Origin: Rhizomys pruinosus
Taxonomy: Eukaryota > Chordata > Mammalia > Rodentia > Spalacidae
Assembly: GCA_009823505.1 (NCBI GenBank)
Contig: VZQC01009572.1
Coordinates: 1,327,070-1,391,069, forward strand
Direction of reading: 5' to 3'
DNA length: 64,000 bases
Both the position numbers and the translations under genes were made by a program. The notes under the pieces are model-generated. The model saw only the letters and a list, made by a program, of their open reading frames with translations. It did not search any database and was not told the origin of the DNA. Below, piece after piece: positions 36,185 to 48,475 of this stretch. Position 1 is the stretch's first letter. Each line of letters opens with the position of its first letter.

Positions 36185-36424
36185 ATTAATATATTCTTAA
36201 TAAAAAGAGATCACACAAATAAATAAGAAGAAATGTACTAGTGTAATGGAACATGAAGAGAAAATAGCTTAAATTTTTTTAAAAATAGTTTTTTAAAAAT
36301 GTGAATGAAGTTAAAATAAAATCTGATTTTAACTATAAGAAATTATCTTTCCTTGAAAGTCTTCACAGGTAAGATGCTAACATTAGAGACAATGCTGGGT
36401 AAACAAAATAATAGGAAGCTGTAG

Positions 36425-36660
36425 TTTTTATTAAATTTTTGCCATTTTATACAATATATCTTGATCAATATTTAGGCCCCCTCCCCTATTTGCACCCTTG
36501 TTTGTAGCCCCCATGCCCCCCAGATTTCATGTACTTTTGTCATAAATGTTAAGGCCTGTCAAACCACGTTTGTGTCCCTAAATATCCTTCAGTCGGATCC
36601 ATCCACTGGAGCAGGATTAACCCTAATTAGTGTCCTAATCTAGTGTCACACTCTTAAAGA
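36425..36660 (-). mobile_element. L1 3' UTR fragment, antisense
   Basis: Complement of a rodent L1 3' end: ttttatacaatatatcttga, followed by a C-rich block. Confidence 0.6.
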
Positions 36661-36663
36661 AAA

Positions 36664-36806
36664 CTCCTCCCTCTCCTCTCCCTCCTCCCCTCCCCCCCCC
36701 TCCCCTCCCCCTCTCCTTTCTCCTTCTCCCTCCCCCTCCCCTCCCCCTCTCCTTTCCCCTTCCCTCACCCCTCCCCTCCTTCCCTCTCCTTTCTCCCCCC
36801 CCCCCC
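36664..36806. repeat. 143-bp pyrimidine tract
   Basis: Only C and T on the plus strand except a single A at 36767, ending in a run of 14 C. The minus-strand Gly/Glu/Arg ORF (36646-36873) is a product of this tract. Confidence 0.97.
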
Positions 36807-36809
36807 AGT

Positions 36810-37700
36810 GGTTATCTGTCACCAGTAGTAGTTCCTGAGCTAAGGTTGGATTTTCTGTATACTTTCCAGACACTAACTCTCTGTCTGATAAATGTTGGCA
36901 AGGATTCTGCCCTGTTCTCTCACAATTGAGACCGTCTTTCTTCCTTCTCTGCCTGTCAGATACCTTTAATTAGCTTCTGCAGTGCTGGCTCAGTGGTCAT
37001 GAATTGCCTTTGTTAGCACTTGTCTTGAAGTGTTCTTTCTCCATTGTTTTGAAAAGATAGCTTTTCTGGATATTGTGGTCTGTTGGCAGGTACTTACTTT
37101 GGGGGCTTAAACTATATCATTGAATGATTTTCTGGCATTGGGGGATGCTGAGGAGAGATCGGCTGCTATTCTGATATGTTTTCTTTGTAAGTGAGGTGAG
37201 GTTTCAGATTGTTCTTGCTCTCTGGTTTTGGTTCCTTGTCTCCAGCGTTGCGTTGACAGCTTCTTCTCTCCTCATGCCTCTTGTGTTTGGATGTCCATTC
37301 TTTCTTAGGTCTTGGGAATTTTCCACTAACATTTAATTGAATAAATCATCTGTCTTTAGATTTTTTACCTTGGTTCCTCCTACCCCATGCATTCTTGGGT
37401 TTGGCATCATGAACATATCCCAGAGATCTTGGAAGTTTTCTTGACGATCTTCTTTTTTTAGTTTATGTATTTCTGAATGCATTACTGCCCTGACTGTCCT
37501 GCTGGTCTTTCTTCTGCTTGGGCTTGTCCACTGGTGATCATTTTCACTTGGATTCACTCTGGAATCTTTTTCTGGCACTTCAGCTCGCTCGTTTCTAGTC
37601 TTGGGGAGTTGTGGGTTTGTCTCAGAAACTCGTTTGCTCACATCTTGTGTTTCTTTGTTGTGTTTTACGCACCTGTGGCATAGCTGTGTCCTCCAGTTTT
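36810..37700 (-). mobile_element. Possible L1 5' region, antisense
   Basis: The order of T-rich blocks (tgatttctggcattgggg-like, then 'ctgattctgatatg', then 'cccagagatcttgg') resembles the complement of L1 5' UTR/ORF1-flanking sequence. The minus ORF at 37333-37641 is lysine/glutamate-rich but unassigned. Not certain. Confidence 0.4.
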
Positions 37701-38278
37701 ATTTTTTTTCTTTTTCCCTCTCTTTCTTTCTTTAGCTTTATATGATTCTTCCTAGTGAGTTGCCTTCACTTGGGTTTATCTTCCTCATGATTATTTGGGG
37801 TAAGCTGACTTCAGTAACAGATACAATGACTTGACATCAGCCCAGCGTTACCTTGCACTAGAAGACAGTTATGTACTTCACTTGTGTCCCAGAGAAATTC
37901 AGAGACACAAGTGCTACACTATGGGTTGGGGAAAATGTAGTTTATAGTTTTTAGAACCTAGGGTATTCATAATTAAGAAGTAAAAAAAGAGTTATTAATG
38001 AAAAAAGGGGAAAGGGGGTAATATATGAATGAAAGGAAAATATATTGTCTAGCGGTATGAGAAATGATTTTTAAAATGTTATAGAATAAGTTTAGAAAAA
38101 GAAAGGGCAGTCGTAAAGGCCTCTCCAGGTGATATACAAACTAAATCAAAGCAACTCAACAATTGAAGTACAAAAATATCAAGTAAAACAAAAAATAAAT
38201 GGAATGTACTGTAATGTCTGACAGCGTCTCTTCCCGCCTGGCATGAAGTGCTTTCTCCCATCTGCTCCCTGTCTTTTT
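37700..38278. other. Intronic DNA, no gene recognised
   Basis: No exon or clear repeat identified. Confidence 0.5.
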
Positions 38279-38279
38279 T

Positions 38280-38690
38280 TTTCAATATTCGTAATACTTT
38301 ATTTTTTAACATTTTTATTGGTTTTGTGCAATTCATACATTTCTCAGTCCAATTTTAGACTCATTCCCCTTTCCACACCCCGCACCCCACCTGAGTTCGT
38401 GCATTTTGCCATACATGTCTTGCATCTTTTTTTTTTTTTTTTTTTTGGTAATTTTAAAGTTTTTCTACGCAGAGGTTTATTGTTTGGGGCAGAAGTTTAC
38501 TGTTTCAGTCAGTTCTTTGACCCAGTCCTTTTGTTGTTATTCCCTCCAATTTGTATTGCTCCAAAATATGTATATATGCTCTTCACACATATACCAGAAT
38601 TTTGACATCTGAAAGTAAACTGTATATTAATTCCAAAACATAGGAATTCACATTTCCCCTTTAATTTCATATTACTCTAAAGTATGTATG
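38280..38690 (-). mobile_element. L1 3' UTR fragment, antisense
   Basis: Same family as 40805-41000 and 26800-27000 (ttttattggttttgtgcaat, gcattttgccatacatgtct). Includes a T run at 38429-38446. Confidence 0.75.
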
Positions 38691-38917
38691 CATACCCTCC
38701 CCTGTCTTTCATAGCAGGCTTTGCTGCTCTCAAGGAGAGCCTACTTGCCTGCGATTCAAATAACTTAACTCCAGTATGCCCTCTGCCCGGAAGAGTGTCC
38801 CCTGGGAGAGTCTGCAGAAATTCCCCTTCTGAGTCCATACCCCTCACCTGCCAGCCTCAGCTTTACCCTGCTTGCTAGGCATTATAACTTCCTATGGGAC
38901 TGTGAGTGGCAACCCTT

Positions 38918-38959
38918 GGCGCTGATCTGGAAGACGATGGCGCTGATCTGGAAGACAAG
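38918..38959. repeat. Two tandem 21-bp units
   Basis: GGCGCTGATCTGGAAGAC plus three bases occurs twice, with only the last three bases differing. Confidence 0.9.
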
Positions 38960-39555
38960 CTGCTGTTTGCACCCCTCTGTGCTTACCTCAGATGGTTTAG
39001 CATCAGTGTTCCATAGTTCTTGCATGAGAATGCTTGCATTTGTTGGCCAGATTGTATAAGGCTCGGTGACTTCTTGGGTTCCCATGTTGCTCCCAGCCAA
39101 GCTAGTGGTGGGGGTGGGGCAGGGTGGTGCCCACCTTATCATCCTCAGCTTAAGGGGCAACTCAGCTCAGGCTTCCCCGCAGCACTTGTGCAGCAATCTC
39201 TACAGCCAGCACCCCTCTGGGCTCTTCTCTGCTCACAGTGCATGTCCTGGCTGCATGTCCTCCCCTGCTCATCATTCTCAAGGTGCCCATCTCAGGCCAT
39301 GCATGGGTTAGTGGCCACTCCCAGCTAGGTCTGTGCAGAGGATTTTATACCTCTCATCCCAGCCTCTTTTATTCCCCTCCTCTGGGCGACCTGCCTTTAT
39401 TTCTCCACACTTTTTCTGCTGTTAGATGTTTCTGTAGCTCTTTATCTCTTTCCTTCATAGGCAAGAGTCTAGTTGTGAGTTCTCCATCATGTCACACAAA
39501 GGCTTTTCTAGTCCACCTATCACACAGAAATGCAATGCTCTTTCTTGTGGCCAAG
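38960..39555. other. Intronic DNA, no gene recognised
   Basis: Relatively GC-rich, with overlapping plus ORFs of 81-115 aa at 39020-39585 but no splice-flanked exon or recognisable product. May be an unassigned LTR. Confidence 0.45.
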
Positions 39556-39774
39556 GCTGGGCTAAAGAGATGGCTCAGTGGTTAAGATCACCGACTGCTC
39601 CTGCAGAGGACTCGAATTCAGTTCCCAGGCCCATTTGATGGCCAACAGCCATCCTTAGCTCTAGTTCCAGGGGATCCAATACTCTCTTCTGACCTCCATA
39701 GACATTACAAGACACAGGTGCGCTTACATATACAGGTAATACATTCATACACATAAAATAAAAATAATTTAAAA
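39556..39774 (+). mobile_element. B2 SINE with target-site duplication
   Basis: Head gggctaaagagatggctcag, A-rich tail. The duplication gccaaggctg flanks it at about 39546 and 39785. Confidence 0.93.
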
Positions 39775-39928
39775 ATTTTTAAAAAGCCAAGGCTGAAAAG
39801 TTGCGTACGTTGTCCAAGGTTTCACTCTAAAATGCTTAGCTGGTGTTGTAGGGTATGTATAGGCTTACATTTTGGCTATGGACATTTTTCTTCACTTATA
39901 ATTGTATATGTTATTCTCTTTTCAACAG

Positions 39929-40066
39929 ATGAACCCACAGATATTATTCCACGAAGCTGTCAACTAGCGACAGATGTTCCTCATGTCACACAGTTGCTAA
40001 ACATGACTAAACTCCGCCAAAGTGAGATAAAATTCGGAGGTCATCCTCTAAGATCAGCAGAATCAG
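39929..40066 (+). CDS. Cfap20dc: Coding exon of a CFAP20 domain-containing protein gene
   Basis: 138 bases, open, flanked by a good acceptor (ttctcttttcaacag) and donor (AG|GTATGG). It starts and ends in phase 1. The peptide includes [12 protein letters not shown] and [13 protein letters not shown]. The last base (G) joins the AC of the next exon to give Asp, and the frame stays open. I recognise this as the middle region of CFAP20DC (human C3orf67), just after its N-terminal CFAP20-like domain, from memory rather than a search. The molecular role of the family is poorly defined; CFAP20 itself is an axonemal inner-junction protein. No upstream exon was identified in the 40 kb to the left. Confidence 0.78.
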
Positions 40067-40798
40067 GTATGGACTGGGGCACCTAAATTATAAGCACACT
40101 GTGTCTATGCCCCACTCCCCAGCGGTGCAACTTCCAAAGTAGCCACCGTTCCTCATTCTTTCTCAGTACTTAATCTGTACAAGGCCAGGAGCTGTAAACT
40201 CAGATCACTGAACCCAGGCATGCAACAAAAATAATTAAATTGACTAGGGAACTTGGCATAACTAAAACATTTTCTACATTTTTTTCTTCCCTCCCCTTTT
40301 TTATTTAATTTATTTTGGCTGACATATACAAATATAAAGTTGTATATATTTATAGGGTCACATGATGTTCCATGCATACATTGTTTAAATGGGAGCTTTA
40401 CTGGGCTGAGAGGAAGCTGAGATCAGGAAAGACACAAAGCAGTGCTTTTCAGTTAAATGGGTCTCCTCCTACTGAAGTGGGAATTTATGCAAGCAATAAA
40501 GTAAATAGCTCTGAAAGGGAGCTGTAGGGAGTAGTGGAGACTGCAGCCAACTGCAACTTCATTGTCAGTCTAAAAGGAGTAGTTGGAAGTCAGTTCTAGC
40601 TAGTATTGGCCTGACTATGAATAGGTCCCAATTTTAAAAGAGTCTCTGAAAATTTTTTGAAAATGCCCTTTGAGCCAAACAAATTATTCCAGGACCTGCA
40701 GTGTTCTGCCTAAACAGTGTATCTGTTGACCAAATTTGTGAAAATGCTTATAAATCAAGAAACCTAATATTATCTCAACTTCCATATTTCTGAGTCCC
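40067..40798. other. Start of the 17.6-kb intron; no further feature
   Basis: Unique-looking intronic DNA between the exon donor and the L1. Confidence 0.55.
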
Positions 40799-40799
40799 C

Positions 40800-41870
40800 T
40801 GGGACACTTTTTATAATGCTTTTATTGATGCTTTGTGTAATTCAGACATCATTTCTCAGTTCAGTTATATTCTCCTTTTCCTTCCCCCCCACCCCATCCC
40901 AGAAGATGCATTCTGCCATAACTGTCCTGCATCTTTCTCTCAGTCTTTTTTTTATGTTTAGGAATTCACATTTTCCTCCTTTAATTTTATATTACTCTAA
41001 AATATGAATACATACTTTCCACTCATATACAGTAGTTACAGAGTCTTAAAGTAAGTGGTGGATCGCTTCTAGATCCCATTAAGAGATTTACGTTATAACA
41101 ACACAGTTGCTTTCAGATAAACAGAAATGTAACAATAATGTTGTTCAGCTTGCCTTTCAACTGGGGATTTGGTGTTAGCATCCACAAATGAGGGAGACCA
41201 TTCGCCGCTTGTTTTTCTGGGACTGTGTTACTTTGCTTAGCATAATGGCTTCAAGTTCCATCCATTTACCTGCAAAGTTCATGATATCATCTTTCTTTAT
41301 TGCTGAGTAGTACTCTATTGTGTAGATGTACCACATTTTTGTCATCCACTTGTCAGTTGAGGGGCATTTGGTTTGGTTCCAGCTCTTCACTATTGTGGAG
41401 AGAGCTGCAATAAATGTGGATGTGCATGTATCTTTGCAGTTGGATGAGTCTTGTGGGTATATACCCAGGAGTGGTATGGCTGGGTCAGGTGGTAGGCTCA
41501 TTTTGAGTCTTTTATGGGTTCTTCACACTGCTTTCCTTAGTGGTTGTACAAGTTTACATTCCCACCAGCAGTGGATGAGTGTTCCCCTTTCCCTACAACC
41601 TCTCTAGCATTTGTGTTCTTTTTTATTTAACCATGATGTTTCTTAGGTAGTCTTTTGTGTTCTTGATCTTAGCCAGTCATATCAGAGTGAGATGATATCT
41701 GAGAGTAGTTTTAATTTGCATTTCCTTAATTATTAATGATGTTGAGCACTTTTTAAGATGTTCTCAAAAAGATAAAAAAAAAAAATGTTTCTTAGCCATC
41801 TTTACTTCCTCACTGGTGAAGTCTGTGTTCAGCTCTGTACTCCATCTTTTGAGTAGGTCAGAGATTGGCA
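40800..41870 (-). mobile_element. L1 3' half of a 5'-inverted element
   Basis: Antisense 3' UTR (40800-41160) and ORF2 C-terminus: the minus ORF 41175-41501 reads the terminal domain with LPPDPAIPLLGIYPQDSS. It continues back to the equivalent of 33570 in the other L1. At 41871 the orientation flips. Confidence 0.9.
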
Positions 41871-42985
41871 GTTTAAACAGACCCATAATTTTTGAGGAAA
41901 TTGAGGATGTAATAAAAAATCTCCCAACTAAAAAAAGCCCGGGCACAGATGGATTCACAGCAGTATTCTATAAAACATTTAAAGAGTTTTACAACCATTA
42001 CTACTCAATCTGTTCAGAAGGATACAAACAGAGGGAATTCTCCCAAATTTCTTCCATAAAGCCAGCATCACCCTAATACCAAAACCAGGCAAAGATACAA
42101 CCAAAAAAGAAAGCTATAGACCCATCTCATTCATAAACATAGATGCAAAAATTCTCAACAAAATACTTGCAAATCGCACACAGACCCACATCAAAAAGAT
42201 AATCCATCATGACCAAGGTGGATTCATACCAGAGATGCAGGGATGGTTCAACATATGTAAATCAATAAATATCATAAAACACATAAATGGACTGAAAGAT
42301 AAAAACCACACAATCATTTCAATTGATGCAGAAAAAGCCTTTGACAAAAATCCAGCATCCTTTCATGTTTAAAGTCCTAGAAGGAATCGGACTGAAGGGA
42401 ACATTCCTCAACATGATCAAAGCTGTATATAGCAAACCCACTGCCAACATCATCCTAAATGGAGAAAAATTGGAACCATTTCCCTTAAAGGCAGGAACCC
42501 AGCAAGGCTGCCCCTTATCACCACTCCTCTTTAACATAGTGCTTGAAATGCTTGCTAGGGTAATAAGACAAGAGAAGGAAATTAAAGGAGTACTAATTGG
42601 AAAAGAAGTTAAGCTATCCCTTTTTTCAGATGATATGATAGTTTACCTAAGAGATGCTAAAAACTCCACCAGAAAACTTCTAGAAATGATTAAAAGTTTC
42701 AGTAAAGTGGCAGGATACAAAATTAACCTGGAAAAATCAGTAGCCTTGATTTGCACCAACAATAAACAAGTGGAGAAGGAATAAGAAGACCTTCCCACTC
42801 ACAATAGCCTCAAAAATAATAAAATACCTGGAAACAAACCTAACCAAAGATACCAAAGATCTGTACAACAAAAATTTTAAACTCCTGAAAAAGGAGATTG
42901 AAAATGACATCAAAAGATCTCCCATGCTCATGGATTGGAAAAATTAATTTAGTAAAAATGTCTATTTTACCCAAATCAACATTTG
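41871..42985 (+). mobile_element. Inverted 5' segment of the same L1: reverse transcriptase
   Basis: Sense ORF2 from the start of the reverse-transcriptase domain ([11 protein letters not shown] at about 41925) through F-S-D-D-M (about 42623-42640; the usual A is S) to the equivalent of about 32830. It is broken by frameshifts and stops near 42060, 42350 and 42782, so it is inactive. Confidence 0.9.
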
Positions 42986-42989
42986 TAAA

Positions 42990-44405
42990 TGTACTGAACA
43001 TCACAAAACTTTTTTTTCTATTGTTTGGACTCCATCCCCAAAGACTGTTAATTCATTTGTCCTGGTTTGGTTTGGTTTTTAATTCCCCAGTGATTCTTCT
43101 GTATGGCCTGCATTGAGAACACTGGATTTACTCAGCCCTCAAAGGTTGTGTGGTTGAGGTAACACTCACCAAAAGGAAGCAATTCAGAGGAAGCTAAAGA
43201 ATAAACATAACAGGCCATCTGTGGAGGGGGAAGTAGAGTCTGAAAGTATTGAGTGCATGTTTATGTGAATAAGTATTTCTAATAAAAGGAGATTTATGAA
43301 AGTATAAGTTAGAGCATAAGACTGAGAAAAGACAGGGAAACCATGAATGCTTGCATCAGTTTTCCCGGGATTAGTAGGAGGAATGGCTGGAGTGGCAGAA
43401 GAGCTGTGTTAGAACACTCTCCGAGTGCCTCAGGTGCCTCAGGAAAGGGAGCTATCTGAGTGCCTCAGGTATCTCGGGAAAGGGATGATAAGGTTTTAGG
43501 ACTCTGAATTTTGAAACCAAGTGAGATGAGAGATGAAGGAATGTAACAAAGACACCCTTTCAGCAATCACGCATAGAATGTCCACAGTCCAGACTGGCCT
43601 GGTCTGTGCAGTGGAAAGCAGTGACCCAGAGAAGGAGCAGGAGTAAGTGGCAGGGTTTGTGGATTCCCAGATGAGAGATGGAGCCATGAGAGTGGTCAGA
43701 GATTAGAGGCCACAGAAACCAGAAGTAGCTGTCAGTAGGGAAAGCTAAAAACATGAACCTTTTTATTGTTTGCATCTCTCATGTATTTATCCTTAAAGTA
43801 TTTTCTATGTGTCAGTCTTCATCAGCATTATATGTTATAAATCATATATTCCTAGAGAATTGGATCTATTTTGTGATTTTTTTCAGTGCAAACCATGGGA
43901 GAAGACTATATGTAAATAGGCACTTTTAACCCTGGAATGTGCTGATGCCATCCTCAGAGAAGAGCAGAGTGATGTTTGATGAAAGCACTCATGAGATATC
44001 ACCTGCCTGAAAAAAAAAAAAAAAAAAAAAAACCAATTACCAGCCTTAGGCAGGACATTTTTCTGGCAATGAGGCAGATGGTAAGATCTGGATATTTGTA
44101 TACTCTGTTTACAAATAGTATAAGTATATACAAATAGTATATAAATATAAAAAGAAATAGTAAAGATTGCATGCAATCCATTTCATTAAGGAGCCTTGGA
44201 AAAACATAAAAAGGATAAAAGTGAACTCACTACCCAGGCATCCATACTTGAGGTCACAGTTTAATCTTAAGGAAGATACAGTAACACTCCATGTGTACCT
44301 AATATGCCATGATAATTTTCAGTGGCAGAAATGACAAACCTCTGAAGTGTGTCAGGTCACTTTATGATTACGCATGGTCTTTTTCCCTTCTGTTCTTCTA
44401 GCTTA
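42990..44405. other. Intronic DNA, no gene recognised
   Basis: No exon identified. A 20+ base poly(A) run at about 44010-44032 may mark an old retroposed tail. Confidence 0.55.
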
Positions 44406-44409
44406 ATGT

Positions 44410-44895
44410 TTTAGGCCATATTTAAGCCCAACTTACAATGCAAGATATTAGTATATATTTTGCAAATTTTATAACTGGGCTTTCAATGCATAATATTTGT
44501 CAACTTGAGTCTTGCATGCAGAAAAGTAATAATTGCCCCAAACTCTATGAGCATACTTCCTTTGCTTTATGAACTGAGGTCTTTAAGTGAAAATACAAGT
44601 CATTATGCAAATATCATTATGGTTTTATTTAAAGCTTTCAGAAATATTTACACTAAATGAGATTCAAGAGAAATTTGAATAAATACTAACTTCATCACTA
44701 ATTCAATATTACAACTAAACACAACATTTTCTTAGGCCATTTTAAGCCCAATTTACAGTACAGGATATCAGTATATATTTCGCAAATACTGTAACTGGGC
44801 TTTCAATGCATAATAATAGTAGCCTTGAGGCATATATGTATATACATATAGAAGATTAATAATTGCTCCCTAATCTGTAAGCATGCTTTTGCTTT
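44410..44895 (+). repeat. Diverged 165-bp direct duplication with octamer motif between copies
   Basis: Copy 1 is 44410-44575 and copy 2 is 44731-44895, offset by 321 bases. Shared blocks are TTAGGCCAT, TTTAAGCCCAA, GTATATATTT, AACTGGGCTTTCAATGCATA and TAATAATTGC. Between them lies a perfect ATGCAAAT octamer at 44605-44612. It does not look like a known repeat and may be a regulatory element, though that is inference. Confidence 0.85.
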
Positions 44896-44899
44896 GAGT

Positions 44900-46015
44900 C
44901 CCAGTTTGTCCCTTTGCCCCACATGACTGATCCTTCATACTCTATCATACTCCATACATGTGACAGTGACATGAGCAAACATCACACTGTGGTTCTCTCT
45001 ACAGCTACTTTTCAAATGCTGGTTTTCATATATGTGGGCTTTGAAGATTACTAAAAATGAATATAGAAGTTTTTGCTTACTGTGTAAGATATCTTACTTG
45101 AAAGGCATATCAGTATGCCCAGGAGCTGCTTTTTTTAATCATAGATAAACCAGGAGATAGTTGGGTTTTTTTAATTATTTGTTTTGGTATCTTTATAAAA
45201 AAATGGACTCCCACAATGAAAATTGAATTGCATGAGAAAATGATGGTGTGCTTTTATAGTTGGCTATGTAGTGCTCATGGAAATTCTGGTATTTTATCAT
45301 AAATGGACATATTGAGAGATCCCAATGAATCTTCTAGAGAAGTAGCCCCTCCTCATGGATGCTTTGTGGCATTTTCACAGAGCCAAAAAGGTAAACCTTG
45401 AAATTTTTAACTGTTCAGGACTATGTTTATTGAATACCATATGACTTAATCGAGTGCACTTAAGGGAACTAATAAAATAACTGTTTTTCAAAAAGCTGCA
45501 CATTCCCCACTATTCTCTCTATAAATTCCCACTGCATGTTACTTAATGACTTTAAGGCCATGGAATATGATTATCTTACTTTCATTAAAGGGACCCCAAT
45601 TTAATTGGACCAGAGGATCTGGTCTGGTTATTGAAATGGAGCATTCAGCACTAATGACAAGGTGCAATGAACACAAATCAGAGTGATAACTTCTTAACAT
45701 TAGAAAGCAGTTTTCCCAAGTACACACCTTTACATAGTAAATTGCCTGGATTTTCACTTTTAAATAAAAAGGAACTGACATCCCTAGTTCCTACCACAGC
45801 TACAAATAGGTGAATGAATGCATCTAGAAAAGGAAAGAGAAAGAAAGGGAAAGAAGGAGAGGGTGGGGTATGAATCAACAAGCCATCTTTGGCACTGCTG
45901 AAATCTGTATTATAATTTCTTCTTTAGATTCTACATCATTAAAGCAAGATTCAGACCAAAGAACAAAATTTACTGTGAAGCATAACAACCTAAAAGGAAG
46001 AGTTAGAGTGTGATA
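44900..46015. other. Intronic DNA free of recognisable repeats
   Basis: Over 1 kb of AT-rich sequence without SINE, LINE or LTR, unusual for this window. No exon found. Confidence 0.5.
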
Positions 46016-46019
46016 TCAT

Positions 46020-46955
46020 AAAAGCCAAGACACCTTCGAATCTCATAGATCAGTTGAATTAATTTTGTGAAAATGGCTGTATTGCCAAAGCAATGTCCAG
46101 ATTCAGTGCAAACCCCATGAACATTCCAATGGCATTTTCATAAACAGGAAAAACATTCTAATTCATGTGAAAGTAAAAAGAGCCCAGAGAGACAAAGCAG
46201 TCTTGAGCAGAAAGAACAATGGTATAGGGGTCACCATACCTGTCTTCCAGTTATATTGCCAGGCCATAGTGACAGCACAGCATGGTACTGGCACAGAGTC
46301 ACATGCATAGCTCAGAAGAATAGAATAGAGGACCAACCAAATGAGACTGACACAGCAGCAGCCTCCCAATTTTTTAAAAAAGATTAAAAACATACAACAG
46401 AGGAAGAGAGTATCATCAACAAATGGTACAGGGCTGCCTTGGATATCTACATATAAGAGTGACAGTATGCCGGGCATGGTAGTACATGCCTTTATTCCTA
46501 GACTCAGGAGGCAAAGGCAGGTGGATCTTTGTGAGTTCAAGGCCAGCCTGGTCTACAGAGGGAGTTCCAGGACAGCTGGGGCTACAGGGAGACCCTGTCT
46601 CAAAAAAGACCAAAAAAAAAAAAAAAAAAAGGTGACAGTAAGGTCACCCTGTGCAAATGGCAACTCCACATGGACCAAAGACCTTAATGTGAGATAGGAA
46701 ACAAACACTAAAATTGTTAGTGGGAAAAACACTTCAAGATTTAGGCATAGGCAAGAACCTTCTGAAACGTACTCCAGTGGCTCAAGAATTAACAAAAGAG
46801 ATTACACAAATTTAAAAGACTTTGTCCTCATAAAGGAAAGAATTAAGCAAATGAAGAGACAGCCTGCAGAGTAGGAGAAAACCTTTGCTGACTATAGATC
46901 TAACAAAGGATTAATATCTAGAATATATAAAGAATTCAAAAAAACTAAATACAAG
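46020..46955 (+). mobile_element. Old L1, ORF2 C-terminal part
   Basis: Sense sequence of the region downstream of the reverse transcriptase (attccaatggcattttcat, catggtactggcacagag), with many stops. A B1 interrupts it at 46469-46631. Confidence 0.8.
46469..46631 (+). mobile_element. B1 SINE with target-site duplication
   Basis: gccgggcatggtagtacatg to poly(A). The duplication gtgacagta lies on both sides. Confidence 0.95.
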
Positions 46956-47164
46956 GGCTGGCAAATTGGCTTTTTATTTCCTCTGACTTTTAGTCTGTCT
47001 TAGGGATGTTGACATGAGAGAGCACGTGTTTACTTCCATTATCTGTCAATTCAAAATAAACTCATCATTTTTTACATTTGAATTATATATCCTCTTCAAT
47101 AAAAATGAAAGACGACATGTCACATTCCTTCATTTACATCTAAGTGTGGAAGGAACTTAGAACA

Positions 47165-47446
47165 GATGGCTGTGTAGAGCTGGCTCTGCATTTAAGAGCA
47201 CTTGCTGTGCAATTATGGGGATTGAAGTTTGGGTCCCAGCACACATCTAACACTCCAGGCCTGGTGTAGGCCTCTTATGCCAACTCTGAGGGAGCAGAGA
47301 CAGAAGCCTCACTGGGGCTTTTGGTTTTGAGCCTCAGGAGTCCCAGATTCAGGGAGAGGCCCTGCCTCAAAGGAATAGGCAAAGAATGGTAGAGGACACC
47401 CTGCACCATCTTCTGGCCTCCAGGTACTCAAATAGGCATGCACTGG

Positions 47447-47486
<40 letters not shown>
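47165..47486 (+). mobile_element. B4/B3-type SINE ending in (CA)n
   Basis: A degraded tRNA-like head (ggctctgcatttaagagcac), a body with gaggccctgcctcaaagg, then a CA run at 47450-47485. Confidence 0.6.
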
Positions 47487-47487
<1 letters not shown>

Positions 47488-47489
47488 CA

Positions 47490-48365
47490 AAGTCTTTGAA
47501 TGGGTATCAGTCAGTCCTTCTGAGGTCTGTTATGGCAAACATATCATAAACCATTTACAGAGAGAATTTTTGTTTTCTATGAAGTTTATACAAATGCAGG
47601 AAAGCCTTAATATAAAACATTACATTAAATATGAAATTGCATTTAATCCATTTGATACTCATGCTGTTCTTGCAGGACTAACTTGTACCAAACTTTGCAT
47701 CCCCCACCCCTTTTTTTCAAACTTAGAGAAATCCTCCTCCCTTGGCCTCCCAAGTGCAGCAATCACGGCAGTGCCTCGCACAGCACATTCCTCCTTTAGG
47801 TGTTTATCACAGCACCATGTACTATAACAAAAACCCGGAGGCAGACTACTCGTGTGCAGTTGGAATTGATTCAGTAACCTACAGTAAGCTGTCACGCAGC
47901 TGCGCAAAGAACAGCCTGTTGTATCTGAGATGGTCTGGAATGGTCTCAAAGCTGTGTGACTTGGTAAAAGTGGAAACCTAGAATGGTGTTTGAGTGTGGT
48001 CCTCAGTGGGAACAAAGAGCATTGTGTCCTGTATATGATGTGCCCAGAACTCTTAAGGAAATTTGATGATTATATTGGGAAACAGGAACTAACACATGCA
48101 GGGGCATGGAGAGAAGACTTTTCTTTTGTCAAGTAACATCCCATGTTATTAGAGAATTTTAATTTTCTAATTATATTCATGGTTTATGTTAATGATAGAG
48201 AAGACCAATTAGTGGACTTCTAGTTCCTTCTTTATACTTTGTGTATCTTTAAAACACCTAAGCATTGAAGACCCCATCTCAAGAAAAAAACTAAAAAAAT
48301 TCTAAGAATTTCTAAAATTAGTATCTATTTGTATACTAAACATTAATATTTTCATCAGTAAGCTA
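47490..48365. other. Intronic DNA, possible old LINE remnant
   Basis: 47690-48060 weakly resembles an old LINE 3' region, not assigned. The ORFs here lack splice context. Confidence 0.45.
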
Positions 48366-48367
48366 TA

Positions 48368-48475
48368 ATGGAAGCTGCAGAATGGAGCACACTGAAATCC
48401 CAGAACTCAGGTGACTGAGGCAAGGAGGAGGTCAGCCTGGACTATATAGCAAGATCTTTTCTCAAATAAAGTGTG
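48368..48475 (+). mobile_element. Old B1-related fragment
   Basis: gaaatcccagaactcaggtg, then gtcagcctggactatatagc. Confidence 0.6.

Noticed and set aside
36646..36873. Gly/Glu/Arg-rich ORF resembling a low-complexity protein
   Set aside because: Complement of the pyrimidine tract. No coding context.
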